From Caldifarciminota bacterium (GTDB taxonomy: Bacteria > Hydrothermota > Tepidihabitantia > Tepidihabitantales > Tepidihabitantaceae), in NCBI GenBank assembly GCA_011049385.1, contig DSBX01000219.1, positions 1 through 22,354 of the forward strand: a stretch of DNA of 22,354 nt, in the 5' to 3' direction. Made by a program: the position numbers and the translations under genes. Of this stretch, positions 13,610 to 20,398 are shown in pieces. The first letter of the stretch is position 1. Every line of letters starts with the position of its first letter. The notes under the pieces were generated by a model. That model was given only the letters and a program-made list of their open reading frames with translations. It had not been told where the DNA came from and did not search any database.

Positions 13610-14038
13610 GTGATGGATTTCGGGCCGGTCGCGGACCGCAGTGCCGACATCCCCTTCGACTTCACCGACTACTACCGGGCCGAATTCGGCGACAACCTGG
13701 CCCGGCGCTGGCTCGGGTTCCACCTGCCCTGCTCGCCGGTCCTGCTCGCCTCGGCCAAGCTCGCTACCGGCGTCATCGAACGCGAGTGCGGCCGGGACGG
13801 CCGCCGCCGGGTCAACCTGGACCCCGGCCTGCTCACGTTCCACAACCTCGTCCTTGCCTCGACCAAGGACCACGCCCACCGCATCTACCTCCGCGACGGC
13901 ATCTTCGCCGAGTTGACCCTGCTCTACCGGGACGGCGGCTGGGAGCCCCTGCCCTGGACTTATCCCGACTACCGGACCGAGGCCTGCCTCGAGTTCCTCG
14001 GCCGCTGTCGGAAGCGGCTCCTCGACCTCGGCGGCTGA
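13610..14038 (+). CDS. DUF4416 family protein (start uncertain, homology extends upstream)
   Basis: Matches the DUF4416 family, of unknown function: PFDFTDYYRAEFGDNL, then RRVNLDPGLLTFHNLVLASTKDHAHRIYLRDG in pieces, and PLPWTYPDYRTEACLEFL. The first formal start is GTG 13610, but the family N-terminal strand is encoded upstream in frame (RALLICGLLGADE, about 13538-13576), so the true protein is longer. No ATG, GTG or TTG exists in frame upstream; an ATA at 13487-13489 overlaps the scpB stop and would add 41 codons. A frameshift at the seven-C run (13447-13453) after an ATG at 13444 is another explanation. Last gene of the dapL operon; function not known. Confidence 0.82.
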   Translation: MMDFGPVADRSADIPFDFTDYYRAEFGDNLARRWLGFHLPCSPVLLASAKLATGVIERECGRDGRRRVNLDPGLLTFHNLVLASTKDHAHRIYLRDGIFAELTLLYRDGGWEPLPWTYPDYRTEACLEFLGRCRKRLLDLGG

Positions 14039-14071
14039 CGCCAGCTGTACGGCACGAGTTGGCAGAGGACT

Positions 14072-14090
14072 GCCGGCCTCGGCGGCCGGC
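14072..14090. terminator. GC hairpin between convergent genes
   Basis: GCCGGCC (14072-14078) pairs perfectly with GGCCGGC (14084-14090) around a 5-base loop. It lies between the convergent DUF4416 and barrel-protein genes and directly beside repeat copy B. No T-tract on either strand, so it may belong to the repeat element rather than act as a terminator. Confidence 0.4.
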
Positions 14091-14096
14091 GCATGG

Positions 14097-14146
14097 CCCC
14101 TCCGTGTGCATCGGCGTCCATCGGCGGTTGCATCCGTGCCGCCGGC
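14097..14146 (+). repeat. intergenic decamer repeat element, copy B
   Basis: Contains the 16-base core GCGTCCATCGGCGGTT at 14114-14129. On both sides it aligns with copy C (17938-17979), with one extra 10-base unit (GTGTGCATCG) that copy C lacks, so the family varies in decamer number. It lies just downstream of the barrel-protein stop. Confidence 0.7.
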
Positions 14147-14165
14147 TCAAGCGCGGCCCCCGGCC

Positions 14166-15428
14166 TTAGAAGCCGTACTTGAGGTCGAGCGAGTAGATGG
14201 CGAGGGCGAAGTTGTCCGTCGCCCGGGCGTGCCATTCGGGCGAGACGCTCGCCATCGCTTCGACCCGGAGCTCGCCGGCCCGGCCCCGCAGAGCCGTCCA
14301 ACTGCCGAACAGGCTGAGCTCGTTGAAGGCGTAGTCGGTCTGCCAGGTCGTGTCCGCGTAGGGGTAGCGGCGCAGTCCGACGCGGTCTTCGAGGCTGAGC
14401 CAGAGCCGGTCGGTGCCGAAGATGTCGAGCGCGGCCCGCAGGGAAAGCTCGCGGTAGTCTTCGTCCCCGCGCTCGTGGATGCCGACGCCGATGTCGAGCC
14501 CGGGCCCGGCCCGGAACCGGACCCCATCTGCCAGCGGCAGGTCGAAGCTGAGCCGCAATCCGTTCTCGAACAGGCTGGGATAGACCGGGGAAACGGTGTC
14601 GTACATCAGCCAGTTCGCCTCGTTCTCGAGCTCAATCTCGAACGCGCCCGCGCTCGCGCCCGCGCTCAGGGTCAGCGCGTCTTCCCAGTAGCTGAAGCCC
14701 GCACCGCGGTAGGCCCGGCGGCGGAGTTCGTTGTCGAGCCCGGCCCGGAAGCCGGCTTCAAAGATGTGTTCCAGCCCGGCCTGGCCGTGGATGTCGTCGT
14801 AGTCGCGGGACCGGTCCTGGGGGGACCAGCGCCGGGTCCAGCCCGTGCCGAAACCCACCGTCGTGAAGAGACCGGCTTCCCACCAGCCGGTGAGCCGGGC
14901 CCGGTTCAGGTGGTAGTTGTAATGGTAGCTGTCCGGCTCGGCGTAGCGGAGGAACTCGACCGCCTCGGTGGCGTTGAGCCGCAGGCGCTCCGTCGGCCGG
15001 TAGCGCAGTTCCAGCCGGCTGTTGTTGGACCAGTAGTCGCGACCGCCGTAGAGCGTGTCCGCCAGCGCCGGGAACCAGGCGTGGTAGTGACGCAGTTCCG
15101 CGTCGTTGCCCGCCCGCAGGGAGAGCGCCGGGCCCAGCTCCTGCTCGTACCAGAGCCCGAGCGCGTTGCGGGCCGAGCGGGTCGAGAACCCGGCGGCGTT
15201 GACCGCGTCGAAGCGCCGGCCCGGGCCTTCGACGCCGAGCCGGAGCGTGAGCCCGGTCCGGCCTTCGGTCTCGATGTTGAGCGTGTCTTCTTCGCGCCAA
15301 TCCCAGTTCAGGGTGTCGTAGATGCCGACGGTGTAGCGCTGGGTGGTGTAGTCCGCGCCGACGCCGATTTCGGTGCGGAACGAAACCGTACCGAGCAGGA
15401 CGACGCAGAGCGCCAGTGCCGCCGTCAC
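14166..15428 (-). CDS. predicted outer-membrane beta-barrel protein
   Basis: A 420-residue protein with an N-terminal hydrophobic signal (MTAALALCVVLLGTVS) and then alternating polar/aromatic strands throughout, rich in W, Y, R and acidic residues (LTLRLGVEGPG, LSLRAGNDAELRHY, RLELRYRPTERLRLNATEAVEFL, IYSLDLKYGF). It ends in an aromatic phenylalanine, as expected for a barrel inserted by the BAM machinery. No specific family is recognised. Its GTG start overlaps the TGA of the upstream gene (GTGA), so it should be translationally coupled to the helical four-repeat protein. It is the last gene after a two-component pair; transport or sensing at the outer membrane is inferred from location only. 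Confidence 0.75.
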   Translation of the reverse strand: MTAALALCVVLLGTVSFRTEIGVGADYTTQRYTVGIYDTLNWDWREEDTLNIETEGRTGLTLRLGVEGPGRRFDAVNAAGFSTRSARNALGLWYEQELGPALSLRAGNDAELRHYHAWFPALADTLYGGRDYWSNNSRLELRYRPTERLRLNATEAVEFLRYAEPDSYHYNYHLNRARLTGWWEAGLFTTVGFGTGWTRRWSPQDRSRDYDDIHGQAGLEHIFEAGFRAGLDNELRRRAYRGAGFSYWEDALTLSAGASAGAFEIELENEANWLMYDTVSPVYPSLFENGLRLSFDLPLADGVRFRAGPGLDIGVGIHERGDEDYRELSLRAALDIFGTDRLWLSLEDRVGLRRYPYADTTWQTDYAFNELSLFGSWTALRGRAGELRVEAMASVSPEWHARATDNFALAIYSLDLKYGF

Positions 15429-16453
15429 CGGCCGCGCTCTTCAAGCGCCGGCGCGGCATGCAGGTTCTCGATGGCCCGGTTCAGCATCCGCCGGACCTGG
15501 TTCGCCTCGCGGTAGGCCGGCCCGTATTCGCGGGCCGCCAGCCGGGCACGGACCCGGACCTGGAGTTCGAGCGCGCGCCGGAACAGGCTCTTTGCTTCCT
15601 CATCGCCGTCGCGCTCGACGGACGCGCGCCACTCGGCGATGAGCCGGTCGTTTTCGGCGACCACCGCTTCGACGAGGTCGGCGTCAAGTGCGCCCCGCGC
15701 CGCCTCCCAGGCCCGGACCAGCAGGTTGCGCGCGGCCAGGGTCAGCCGCAGGGCCGGCAACAGCCGGTCGAGTTCGAGGGACTCGCGGGCCTGCTTCTGC
15801 AGGCTCTCCGCCCGCTCCAGCACTTCGCGCGCCCGGTCCTCGTCGCCGGCCCGCTCCCGGGCCCGAGCCAGCAGGGCATCGGTGCGATCAAGCTCGCTTG
15901 CGACCCGCTCGCGCCCGCCCTGCCGCCGGACCCGCTCCAGCGCCTCCCGGGCGTGGTTGCGGGCCGCGCGGGTGAACCGAAGCGCCAGCGCGTAGCGCCG
16001 GGCCTCGTGGTAGCGCCGGGCGGCTTCCTGCTCGCCGAGCGCGAGCCGGAGCAGTTCCTCCGCCTCGCGGACCCCGGCCCGCCGGATGACCGGCGCGGCC
16101 TCGGCCAGCAGTTCGGCGGTGCGCCGGATTTCCCCGGCGACCTTGTCCGGGTCAACCCCGACCAGTTCCAGCGCCCGCCGGAGCCGGAGCCGGGCCTGGT
16201 TGGTCGTGTAGAGAGCGAGTTGGTGACGGCGCTGGCGGTGCTGGTTCCAGGCCCGGGCCTGCAGTTCCTTGGCCTCGTTGAGCAGGGCCAGCGCCTCCTC
16301 GTTGCCCGACTCCCGGACCAGAGGCTCGGCCCGCTCGATGAGCCGGTCCGTGTTTTCCAGCTCCTGACGCACCTTCGGCGCTTCGTCGCCGCCCTGGGCA
16401 AATACCGGCACGCCGAGCGCCAGCAGGCAAATCAGCAATGTAATCGTTTTCAT
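15425..16453 (-). CDS. exported helical protein with four ~75-residue repeats
   Basis: A 342-residue protein starting at the ATG 16453, where GAGGA lies 5 bases upstream. Residues 1-19 (MKTITLLICLLALGVPVFA) are a clear signal peptide, so it is periplasmic or surface-located. The mature part is four degenerate helical repeats at about 28-101, 105-177, 185-255 and 262-334. Each has an acidic LLxxAxE helix followed by an R/A-rich helix with the pattern RYxLALxxTxxARxLxRxALE (LALYTTNQARLRLRRALEL, LALRFTRAARNHAREALER, PALRLTLAARNLLVRAWEA, PAYREANQVRRMLNRAIEN). I do not recognise a named family. Its 4-base overlap with the barrel gene suggests the pair works together in the envelope. Confidence 0.78.
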   Translation of the reverse strand: MKTITLLICLLALGVPVFAQGGDEAPKVRQELENTDRLIERAEPLVRESGNEEALALLNEAKELQARAWNQHRQRRHQLALYTTNQARLRLRRALELVGVDPDKVAGEIRRTAELLAEAAPVIRRAGVREAEELLRLALGEQEAARRYHEARRYALALRFTRAARNHAREALERVRRQGGRERVASELDRTDALLARARERAGDEDRAREVLERAESLQKQARESLELDRLLPALRLTLAARNLLVRAWEAARGALDADLVEAVVAENDRLIAEWRASVERDGDEEAKSLFRRALELQVRVRARLAAREYGPAYREANQVRRMLNRAIENLHAAPALEERGR

Positions 16454-16467
16454 GGCTGTCCTCTTAC

Positions 16468-16483
16468 TGCACCGTCCGTTCCA
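16468..16483 (-). promoter_or_regulatory. sigma54-like -24/-12 motif before the four-repeat gene
   Basis: On the minus strand TGGAAC-N5-GTGCA matches the TGGCAC-N5-TTGCA consensus at 9 of 11 positions with the invariant GG-N10-GC. The predicted transcript start (about 16457) would, however, fall 4 bases before the ATG and cut off the Shine-Dalgarno. It lies just downstream of a sigma54-activator gene. Confidence 0.3.
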
Positions 16484-16517
16484 GTCCGACAACCCGTGTC
16501 ACCACAACGGGATAGCA

Positions 16518-16542
16518 GTACGGCCGACCGCGGCCGCCGTAC
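16518..16542 (-). terminator. hairpin after the NtrC-family gene
   Basis: GTACGGC (16518-16524) and GCCGTAC (16536-16542) form a perfect 7-bp stem with an 11-base GC-rich loop, 8 bases after the regulator stop. There is no U-tract, so it may only attenuate reading into the four-repeat gene. Confidence 0.4.
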
Positions 16543-16550
16543 CTTTCGGT

Positions 16551-17885
16551 TCACTCTGTGCCTCCCGGTTCACTTTCTTCCTGCTTTCTGAGCCGGGTGT
16601 AGAGCATCCGGCGGGTGATGCCGAGCATCTTCGCGGCCTTGGACTTGTTGCCGCCCGCCTTCGCCAGCGCCTCGTGGAGCATCCGTTCCTCGACCTCGGC
16701 CAGCGAATGCGCTCCCGGTCCGGCCGGGGCAGAAGGCTTGAACGTCCTCTCCGGCAACTGGATGTGCTCCGGCCCGATTTCCTCCCCGGCCGCGAGAATC
16801 AGCGCCCGTTCGAGCACGTTCTCAAGCTCGCGGACATTGCCCGGCCAGTCGTGGCCGGCGAGAAGCCGGATGACCTCGGCCCCGGGCTCCCGGGCACAGC
16901 CCAGCCGCCGGAGGATGTGGCCGACGAGGAGCCGGATATCGCCCCGGCGCTCGCGCAGGGGCGGCACGGTAATCGGGAACACGCTCAACCGGTAGTAGAG
17001 GTCCTCGCGGAAGCCGCCGTCGCGGGCCGCGGCCGCGAGGTCGCGGTTGGTCGCGGCGACGACCCGCGCGTCCACCGTTATCGTCTCATTACCGCCGACC
17101 CGCACGAAGGTCCGGTCCTGCAGGAAGCGCAGGAGCTTGACCTGGAACGAGGGCGGCAGTTCGCCGACCTCGTCGAGGAACAGCGTGCCGCCCTCGGCCG
17201 CCTCGAGCCGGCCCCGCTTCCTGCCCGCCGCGCCGGTGAACGCGCCCTTCTCGTAGCCGAACAGCTCGCTTTCCAGCAGGGTCTCGGGCAGGGCCGCGGC
17301 GTGCACCGCCACGAAGGGCCTTGACGCCCGCGGGCTCAGCCGGTGGATCATCCGGGCGACCAGCTCCTTGCCGGTCCCGCTTTCGCCCAGCACCAGCACC
17401 GACGCTTCCGAAGGCGCGACCTTTTCGACCAGGGCCCGGACCCGCGCCAGCGCCGCGCTCGTGCCAACCATCTCGCGCCAGCGGTCGTCCCGGGCCAGCT
17501 CCTGCCGGAGCGCGGCGTTTTCCTCGCGGAGCGCCACCTGTCCGGCCAGCCGCTCCAGCTTGAGCGCGAGCTCGTCGAGGTCGAAGGGCTTGGTCACGAA
17601 ATCGGCCGCGCCCGCCTTCATCGCCGCAACCGCGGTGCCGACATCGCCGTAGGCGGTCATCATCACGACCTCGCAACCCAGCGCTCGGGCCCGGTTCAGC
17701 ACCGCCATCCCGTCCACCGGCGTCATCCGGAGGTCGGTCACGACCGCGTCATACCCGCCTCGCGCCAGTGCTTCAAGCGCGGCCGAGCCCGAGGTTTCGA
17801 CCGCGACCCGGTGACCGCGCTCGACCAGCTCCTCGGCGACGTTGCGCGCGAACCGCTCCTCGTCGTCAACAATCAGTATTCTCAT
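16551..17885 (-). CDS. NtrC-family sigma54-dependent response regulator
   Basis: A 444-residue three-domain regulator. Receiver (1-115): D7/D8, phosphoacceptor D51 in VVTDLRM, T77 and K99 in VTKPF. AAA+ domain (about 138-370): Walker A GESGTGKE (167-174), the sigma54-contact loop GAFTGA (214-219), Walker B GGTLFLDE (232-239) and the arginine-rich FREDLYYRLSVFPI. The C-terminus is a Fis-type helix-turn-helix (GNKSKAAKMLGITRRMLYTRLRK). All motifs needed to activate sigma54 polymerase are intact. AAGGA lies 4 bases before the ATG. It follows the histidine kinase by 74 bases, which hold repeat copy C and a hairpin. Targets may include the downstream envelope pair. Confidence 0.95.
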   Translation of the reverse strand: MRILIVDDEERFARNVAEELVERGHRVAVETSGSAALEALARGGYDAVVTDLRMTPVDGMAVLNRARALGCEVVMMTAYGDVGTAVAAMKAGAADFVTKPFDLDELALKLERLAGQVALREENAALRQELARDDRWREMVGTSAALARVRALVEKVAPSEASVLVLGESGTGKELVARMIHRLSPRASRPFVAVHAAALPETLLESELFGYEKGAFTGAAGRKRGRLEAAEGGTLFLDEVGELPPSFQVKLLRFLQDRTFVRVGGNETITVDARVVAATNRDLAAAARDGGFREDLYYRLSVFPITVPPLRERRGDIRLLVGHILRRLGCAREPGAEVIRLLAGHDWPGNVRELENVLERALILAAGEEIGPEHIQLPERTFKPSAPAGPGAHSLAEVEERMLHEALAKAGGNKSKAAKMLGITRRMLYTRLRKQEESEPGGTE

Positions 17886-17910
17886 GGTTTCCTTCTGCCT
17901 CCCTTGAGCC

Positions 17911-17927
17911 CCGCGGTCGCACCGCGG
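17911..17927. other. perfect hairpin between kinase and regulator genes
   Basis: CCGCGGT, a CGC loop and ACCGCGG form a 7-bp stem. It sits on the same side of repeat copy C as the hairpin 14072-14090 sits of copy B, so it is probably part of the element. Confidence 0.5.
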
Positions 17928-17937
17928 CCGGCGAATA

Positions 17938-17979
17938 GCCCCTCCGCGTCCATCGGCGGTTACATCCGCGCCGCCGGCA
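17938..17979 (+). repeat. intergenic decamer repeat element, copy C, overlapping the kinase stop
   Basis: Contains the 16-base core GCGTCCATCGGCGGTT at 17946-17961. Aligns with copy B apart from one missing decamer. The histidine kinase TAA (17960-17962) and its last codons (PAARM) lie inside it. Confidence 0.72.
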
Positions 17980-19240
17980 ACCGCACCACCAGCTCGGCCC
18001 CGGCCGCGCCCGGGTTGGCGAGTTCGACCCGGCCGCCGTGCGCTTCGACCGTCCGGCGCACCAGGAACAGCCCGAGCCCACTGCCCTTCTCCCGGGTCGT
18101 GAAGAACGGCTCGAACATCCGGCGCGCGGTACGCTCGTCCACGCCCGGCCCCTCGTCCCGGACCCGCAGGACCACATCGTGTCCGTCCCGCCGCGCCGCA
18201 ATCTCCACCCTGCCTCCGTCCGCCTGTGCCTGCACCGCGTTGAGCGCCAGGTTCAGAAGCGCCTGCCGGAGTTCGTCGCGGTTGCCGGTCACGGTCGGCA
18301 GGCGCTCGTCCGAATCGGCACTGATTCGGACCCCGGACCGCTCCGCCTCGGCCGCAACCCTGTCCGCGACTTCGCGCGCCAGCTCGCCCAAATCAACCGG
18401 CCCGACGCTTTCGGACCGCGGTCGGCTGATGCCGAGGTAGTTCGAGACCACGCCCGCGAGCCGGTCCACCTCGTCCTGGATGAAGCGGAACTTCGGGTCG
18501 TCGCTGTCCCGGCCGTACTGCTTGCGGATTCGCTCCGCGGTCGAGCGGATAATCGCCAGCGGGTTCTTCACCTCGTGCGCGACCGCGGCCGACATCTGGC
18601 CCAGCAGGGCGAGCGAATTCGCCCGGGCCGCGGCCTGCTCCACCCGCAGGGCGTGCCGCACCAGGCTCACCGAGACCAGCACCACCGCGACGATGGCGAG
18701 CAGGCTCAGCAGGTTGATGAGCAACAGCCCACCCCGCATCTCGGCCAGCGTCGCGAAGAACCGGGCATCGGCCTCGACCCCGAGCGCGGCGCTGACCGCG
18801 CCGGTCGAGTCCCGGAGCGGCGCGTAGGCGCTCTTCAGGTAGAGCCGGCCGGAGCGGTAGACCGGAGACCGGGCCGGGATGCCGCTCAGGGCCGAGAGCA
18901 GTCCGGGCAGGTCCGCCTCCGGCGCGGCGGGCAACGTCTCATCCCCGGCCGGCCACCGGCGCAGGTCGTCGTCAACGATGAACAGCCCGAGCAGTTCGTT
19001 ATCCTCCCGCACCGCCCGGAGAATCCTTTCGGCCTCCGGCTCCTGCCAGCTCCCGGCCAGCGCGGTCGAAGCGGTCGTCGCGATCGCCTCCAGCCGCGCG
19101 CCCAGTTCCGCCTCGAGCGCCCGCGACATTCGGGTGAACGCCCACCAGCCCTGCAGGTTGAACACGACGATGGCCGCGACCGCCAGCGCCGCGGCCCAGA
19201 ACGCGAAACGCCGCCCGTGGCTTCCGGCCGATGCTCTCAT
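17960..19240 (-). CDS. membrane sensor histidine kinase, partner of the NtrC-type regulator
   Basis: A 426-residue sensor kinase. Two membrane segments (about 13-33 and 170-193) flank a periplasmic sensor region (34-169) with a PDC/CACHE-like tail (YRSGRLYLKSAYAPLRDSTG). The catalytic half has H222 in the H-box AHEVKNPL, N334 in NLALNAVQ, the G1 box DEGPGV (362-367), the F box FEPFFTT and the G2 box KGSGLGL (385-391), all intact; this is the NtrB-like class that pairs with NtrC regulators. The ATG at 19240 has no Shine-Dalgarno, but a promoter predicts transcription starting exactly there. The C-terminal PAARM and the stop codon come from repeat copy C. The signal sensed is unknown. Confidence 0.94.
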   Translation of the reverse strand: MRASAGSHGRRFAFWAAALAVAAIVVFNLQGWWAFTRMSRALEAELGARLEAIATTASTALAGSWQEPEAERILRAVREDNELLGLFIVDDDLRRWPAGDETLPAAPEADLPGLLSALSGIPARSPVYRSGRLYLKSAYAPLRDSTGAVSAALGVEADARFFATLAEMRGGLLLINLLSLLAIVAVVLVSVSLVRHALRVEQAAARANSLALLGQMSAAVAHEVKNPLAIIRSTAERIRKQYGRDSDDPKFRFIQDEVDRLAGVVSNYLGISRPRSESVGPVDLGELAREVADRVAAEAERSGVRISADSDERLPTVTGNRDELRQALLNLALNAVQAQADGGRVEIAARRDGHDVVLRVRDEGPGVDERTARRMFEPFFTTREKGSGLGLFLVRRTVEAHGGRVELANPGAAGAELVVRLPAARM

Positions 19241-19246
19241 CAGTCC

Positions 19247-19275
19247 AATCTACCGCCGGTCGGCGCTCAAGTCAA
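19247..19275 (-). promoter_or_regulatory. predicted histidine kinase promoter, leaderless type
   Basis: On the minus strand TTGACT (19270-19275, 5 of 6), a 17-base spacer and TAGATT (19247-19252, 4 of 6). The -10 ends 6 bases before the ATG, placing +1 on its A. The -35 overlaps the stem of the terminator of the preceding gene. Confidence 0.5.
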
Positions 19276-19314
19276 AGGGCGGGCTCGACCTGATGCCGGG
19301 CCCGCCCTTTTCTT
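19274..19314. terminator. bidirectional intrinsic terminator
   Basis: AAAGGGCGGGC (19274-19284) and GCCCGCCCTTT (19300-19310) form a perfect 11-bp stem with a 15-base loop. The minus strand continues into TTTGACTTG. The plus strand continues into TTCTTCC. It lies 8 bases after the stop of the carboxypeptidase-regulatory-like gene and separates it from the kinase operon. Confidence 0.85.
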
Positions 19315-19318
19315 CCGC

Positions 19319-20191
19319 TCAATCGTGGCTCAGCGCGTTCCGCTCCAGCGCGAAGTCAACGTCGCGGGTGACTTCGCGCGGATGCACCGGCACCACGCGG
19401 GGAAACTCCGCGGGCTGGTAGCCCCGCGCCCGTGCGCTCACCCGGTACTCGCCCGGCGGCAGGACGAGCCGGTAGTAACCGGCGCGGTTGGTCGCGACCC
19501 GGCCCGCGCCGTGCTCGCCCCGGGCGGCGACGATCGCGCCGGCAATCGGCTCGCCGGTCCGGGCGTCAACGACCCGGCCGGCGATGACGCCCTTGCGCGG
19601 CTTCGGCACGAGCGCGAAGTTGATGTCCTCGACGACCTGGCCCGGCTCGACCGTCACCGGCCGCGGAAACTCGGCGGGCAGGTGATGCCGCGCCCGGGCC
19701 GAAACCCGGTACTCGCCCGGCCTCAGACCGCGCAGGAGATACTCGCCCTGCTCATTGGTCCGTGCCGCCCGGCGGCCGTGGCGGCCGTGGGCCATCACCC
19801 TTGCGCCGCGGATCGGTTCCCCGGTCCGGCGGTCAACAACCCGGCCGCGGATTGCGCCCGGGTCCGGGTTCTGCACCGGCGCGAGACGGAAGTCAATATT
19901 CTCGGTCACCTGCCCCTCGCGCACCGGCACCGGCCGCGGGAAGTCCGCCGGCTCGTAGCCGCGCGCGGCGGCGCGCACCCGGTACTCGCCCGGCCTCAGG
20001 TTCTCGAACAGGTAGCGACCGCGCGCGTTGGTCCGCGTCTGGGCGGCCGCGCCGCCCTCGGCCCGGGCGACGACCAGCGCGCCGACGACCGGCTCGCCGC
20101 TGACCGCGTCCAGCACCTGCCCGGAGATGCCGCCGGCGAAGCCGACGCCGACCAGCGCCGCGACCGACAGCAGTGTCAGGAAGCTCTTCAT
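19319..20191 (-). CDS. exported protein of three carboxypeptidase-regulatory-like domains
   Basis: A 290-residue protein. The ATG at 20191 is chosen because AAAGGA lies 7 bases upstream and a signal peptide follows (MKSFLTLLSVAALVGVGFAG). The mature protein is three tandem CarboxypepD_reg/CNA-B-like beta domains at about 22-104, 113-195 and 202-283, each with GxVVDxRTGEPIxGA, a TNxxGxY strand and LxPGEYRVSARARGYxPAEFPRxV. Such domains are usually stalk or adhesion modules; here they make up the whole protein, with no enzyme or sorting domain. It is followed by a strong terminator and preceded by its own promoter, so it is monocistronic. Confidence 0.87.
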   Translation of the reverse strand: MKSFLTLLSVAALVGVGFAGGISGQVLDAVSGEPVVGALVVARAEGGAAAQTRTNARGRYLFENLRPGEYRVRAAARGYEPADFPRPVPVREGQVTENIDFRLAPVQNPDPGAIRGRVVDRRTGEPIRGARVMAHGRHGRRAARTNEQGEYLLRGLRPGEYRVSARARHHLPAEFPRPVTVEPGQVVEDINFALVPKPRKGVIAGRVVDARTGEPIAGAIVAARGEHGAGRVATNRAGYYRLVLPPGEYRVSARARGYQPAEFPRVVPVHPREVTRDVDFALERNALSHD

Positions 20192-20230
20192 GGTTCGGTC
20201 CTTTCTGTTGCTGATTACGGTTCTCGAAAC

Positions 20231-20257
20231 ACTATACGAAATCATCGCACCCGTTAA
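20231..20257 (-). promoter_or_regulatory. possible promoter of the three-domain exported protein
   Basis: On the minus strand TATAGT (20231-20236, 5 of 6) with a weak TTAACG (20252-20257) 15 bases upstream. It lies in the most AT-rich patch of this region and would give a leader of about 33 bases holding the Shine-Dalgarno. Confidence 0.4.
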
Positions 20258-20279
20258 TAGCAACAAGCGTTCCTGCAAT

Positions 20280-20300
20280 GCATCTGCCGCATCTGCGGGG
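20280..20300 (+). repeat. short degenerate copy of the decamer repeat
   Basis: GCATCTGCC is followed directly by GCATCTGCG, like the start of copy A, but the 16-base core is missing. It sits between two minus-strand genes. Confidence 0.35.
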
Positions 20301-20347
20301 AGTTGGACGAACCCGGGCCGGGCGCGGGCGGACATTCCGGTCCGGTT

Positions 20348-20365
20348 CTGTCCCGCACGGGACAG
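20348..20365 (-). terminator. hairpin after the TPR gene
   Basis: CTGTCCC, loop GCAC and GGGACAG form a perfect 7-bp stem (8 with a CA loop), 34 bases after the TPR stop on the minus strand. No U-tract follows. Confidence 0.5.
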
Positions 20366-20398
20366 CGGCCCGGGAAAGGAAAGGCGGGCGCGGGCGGG

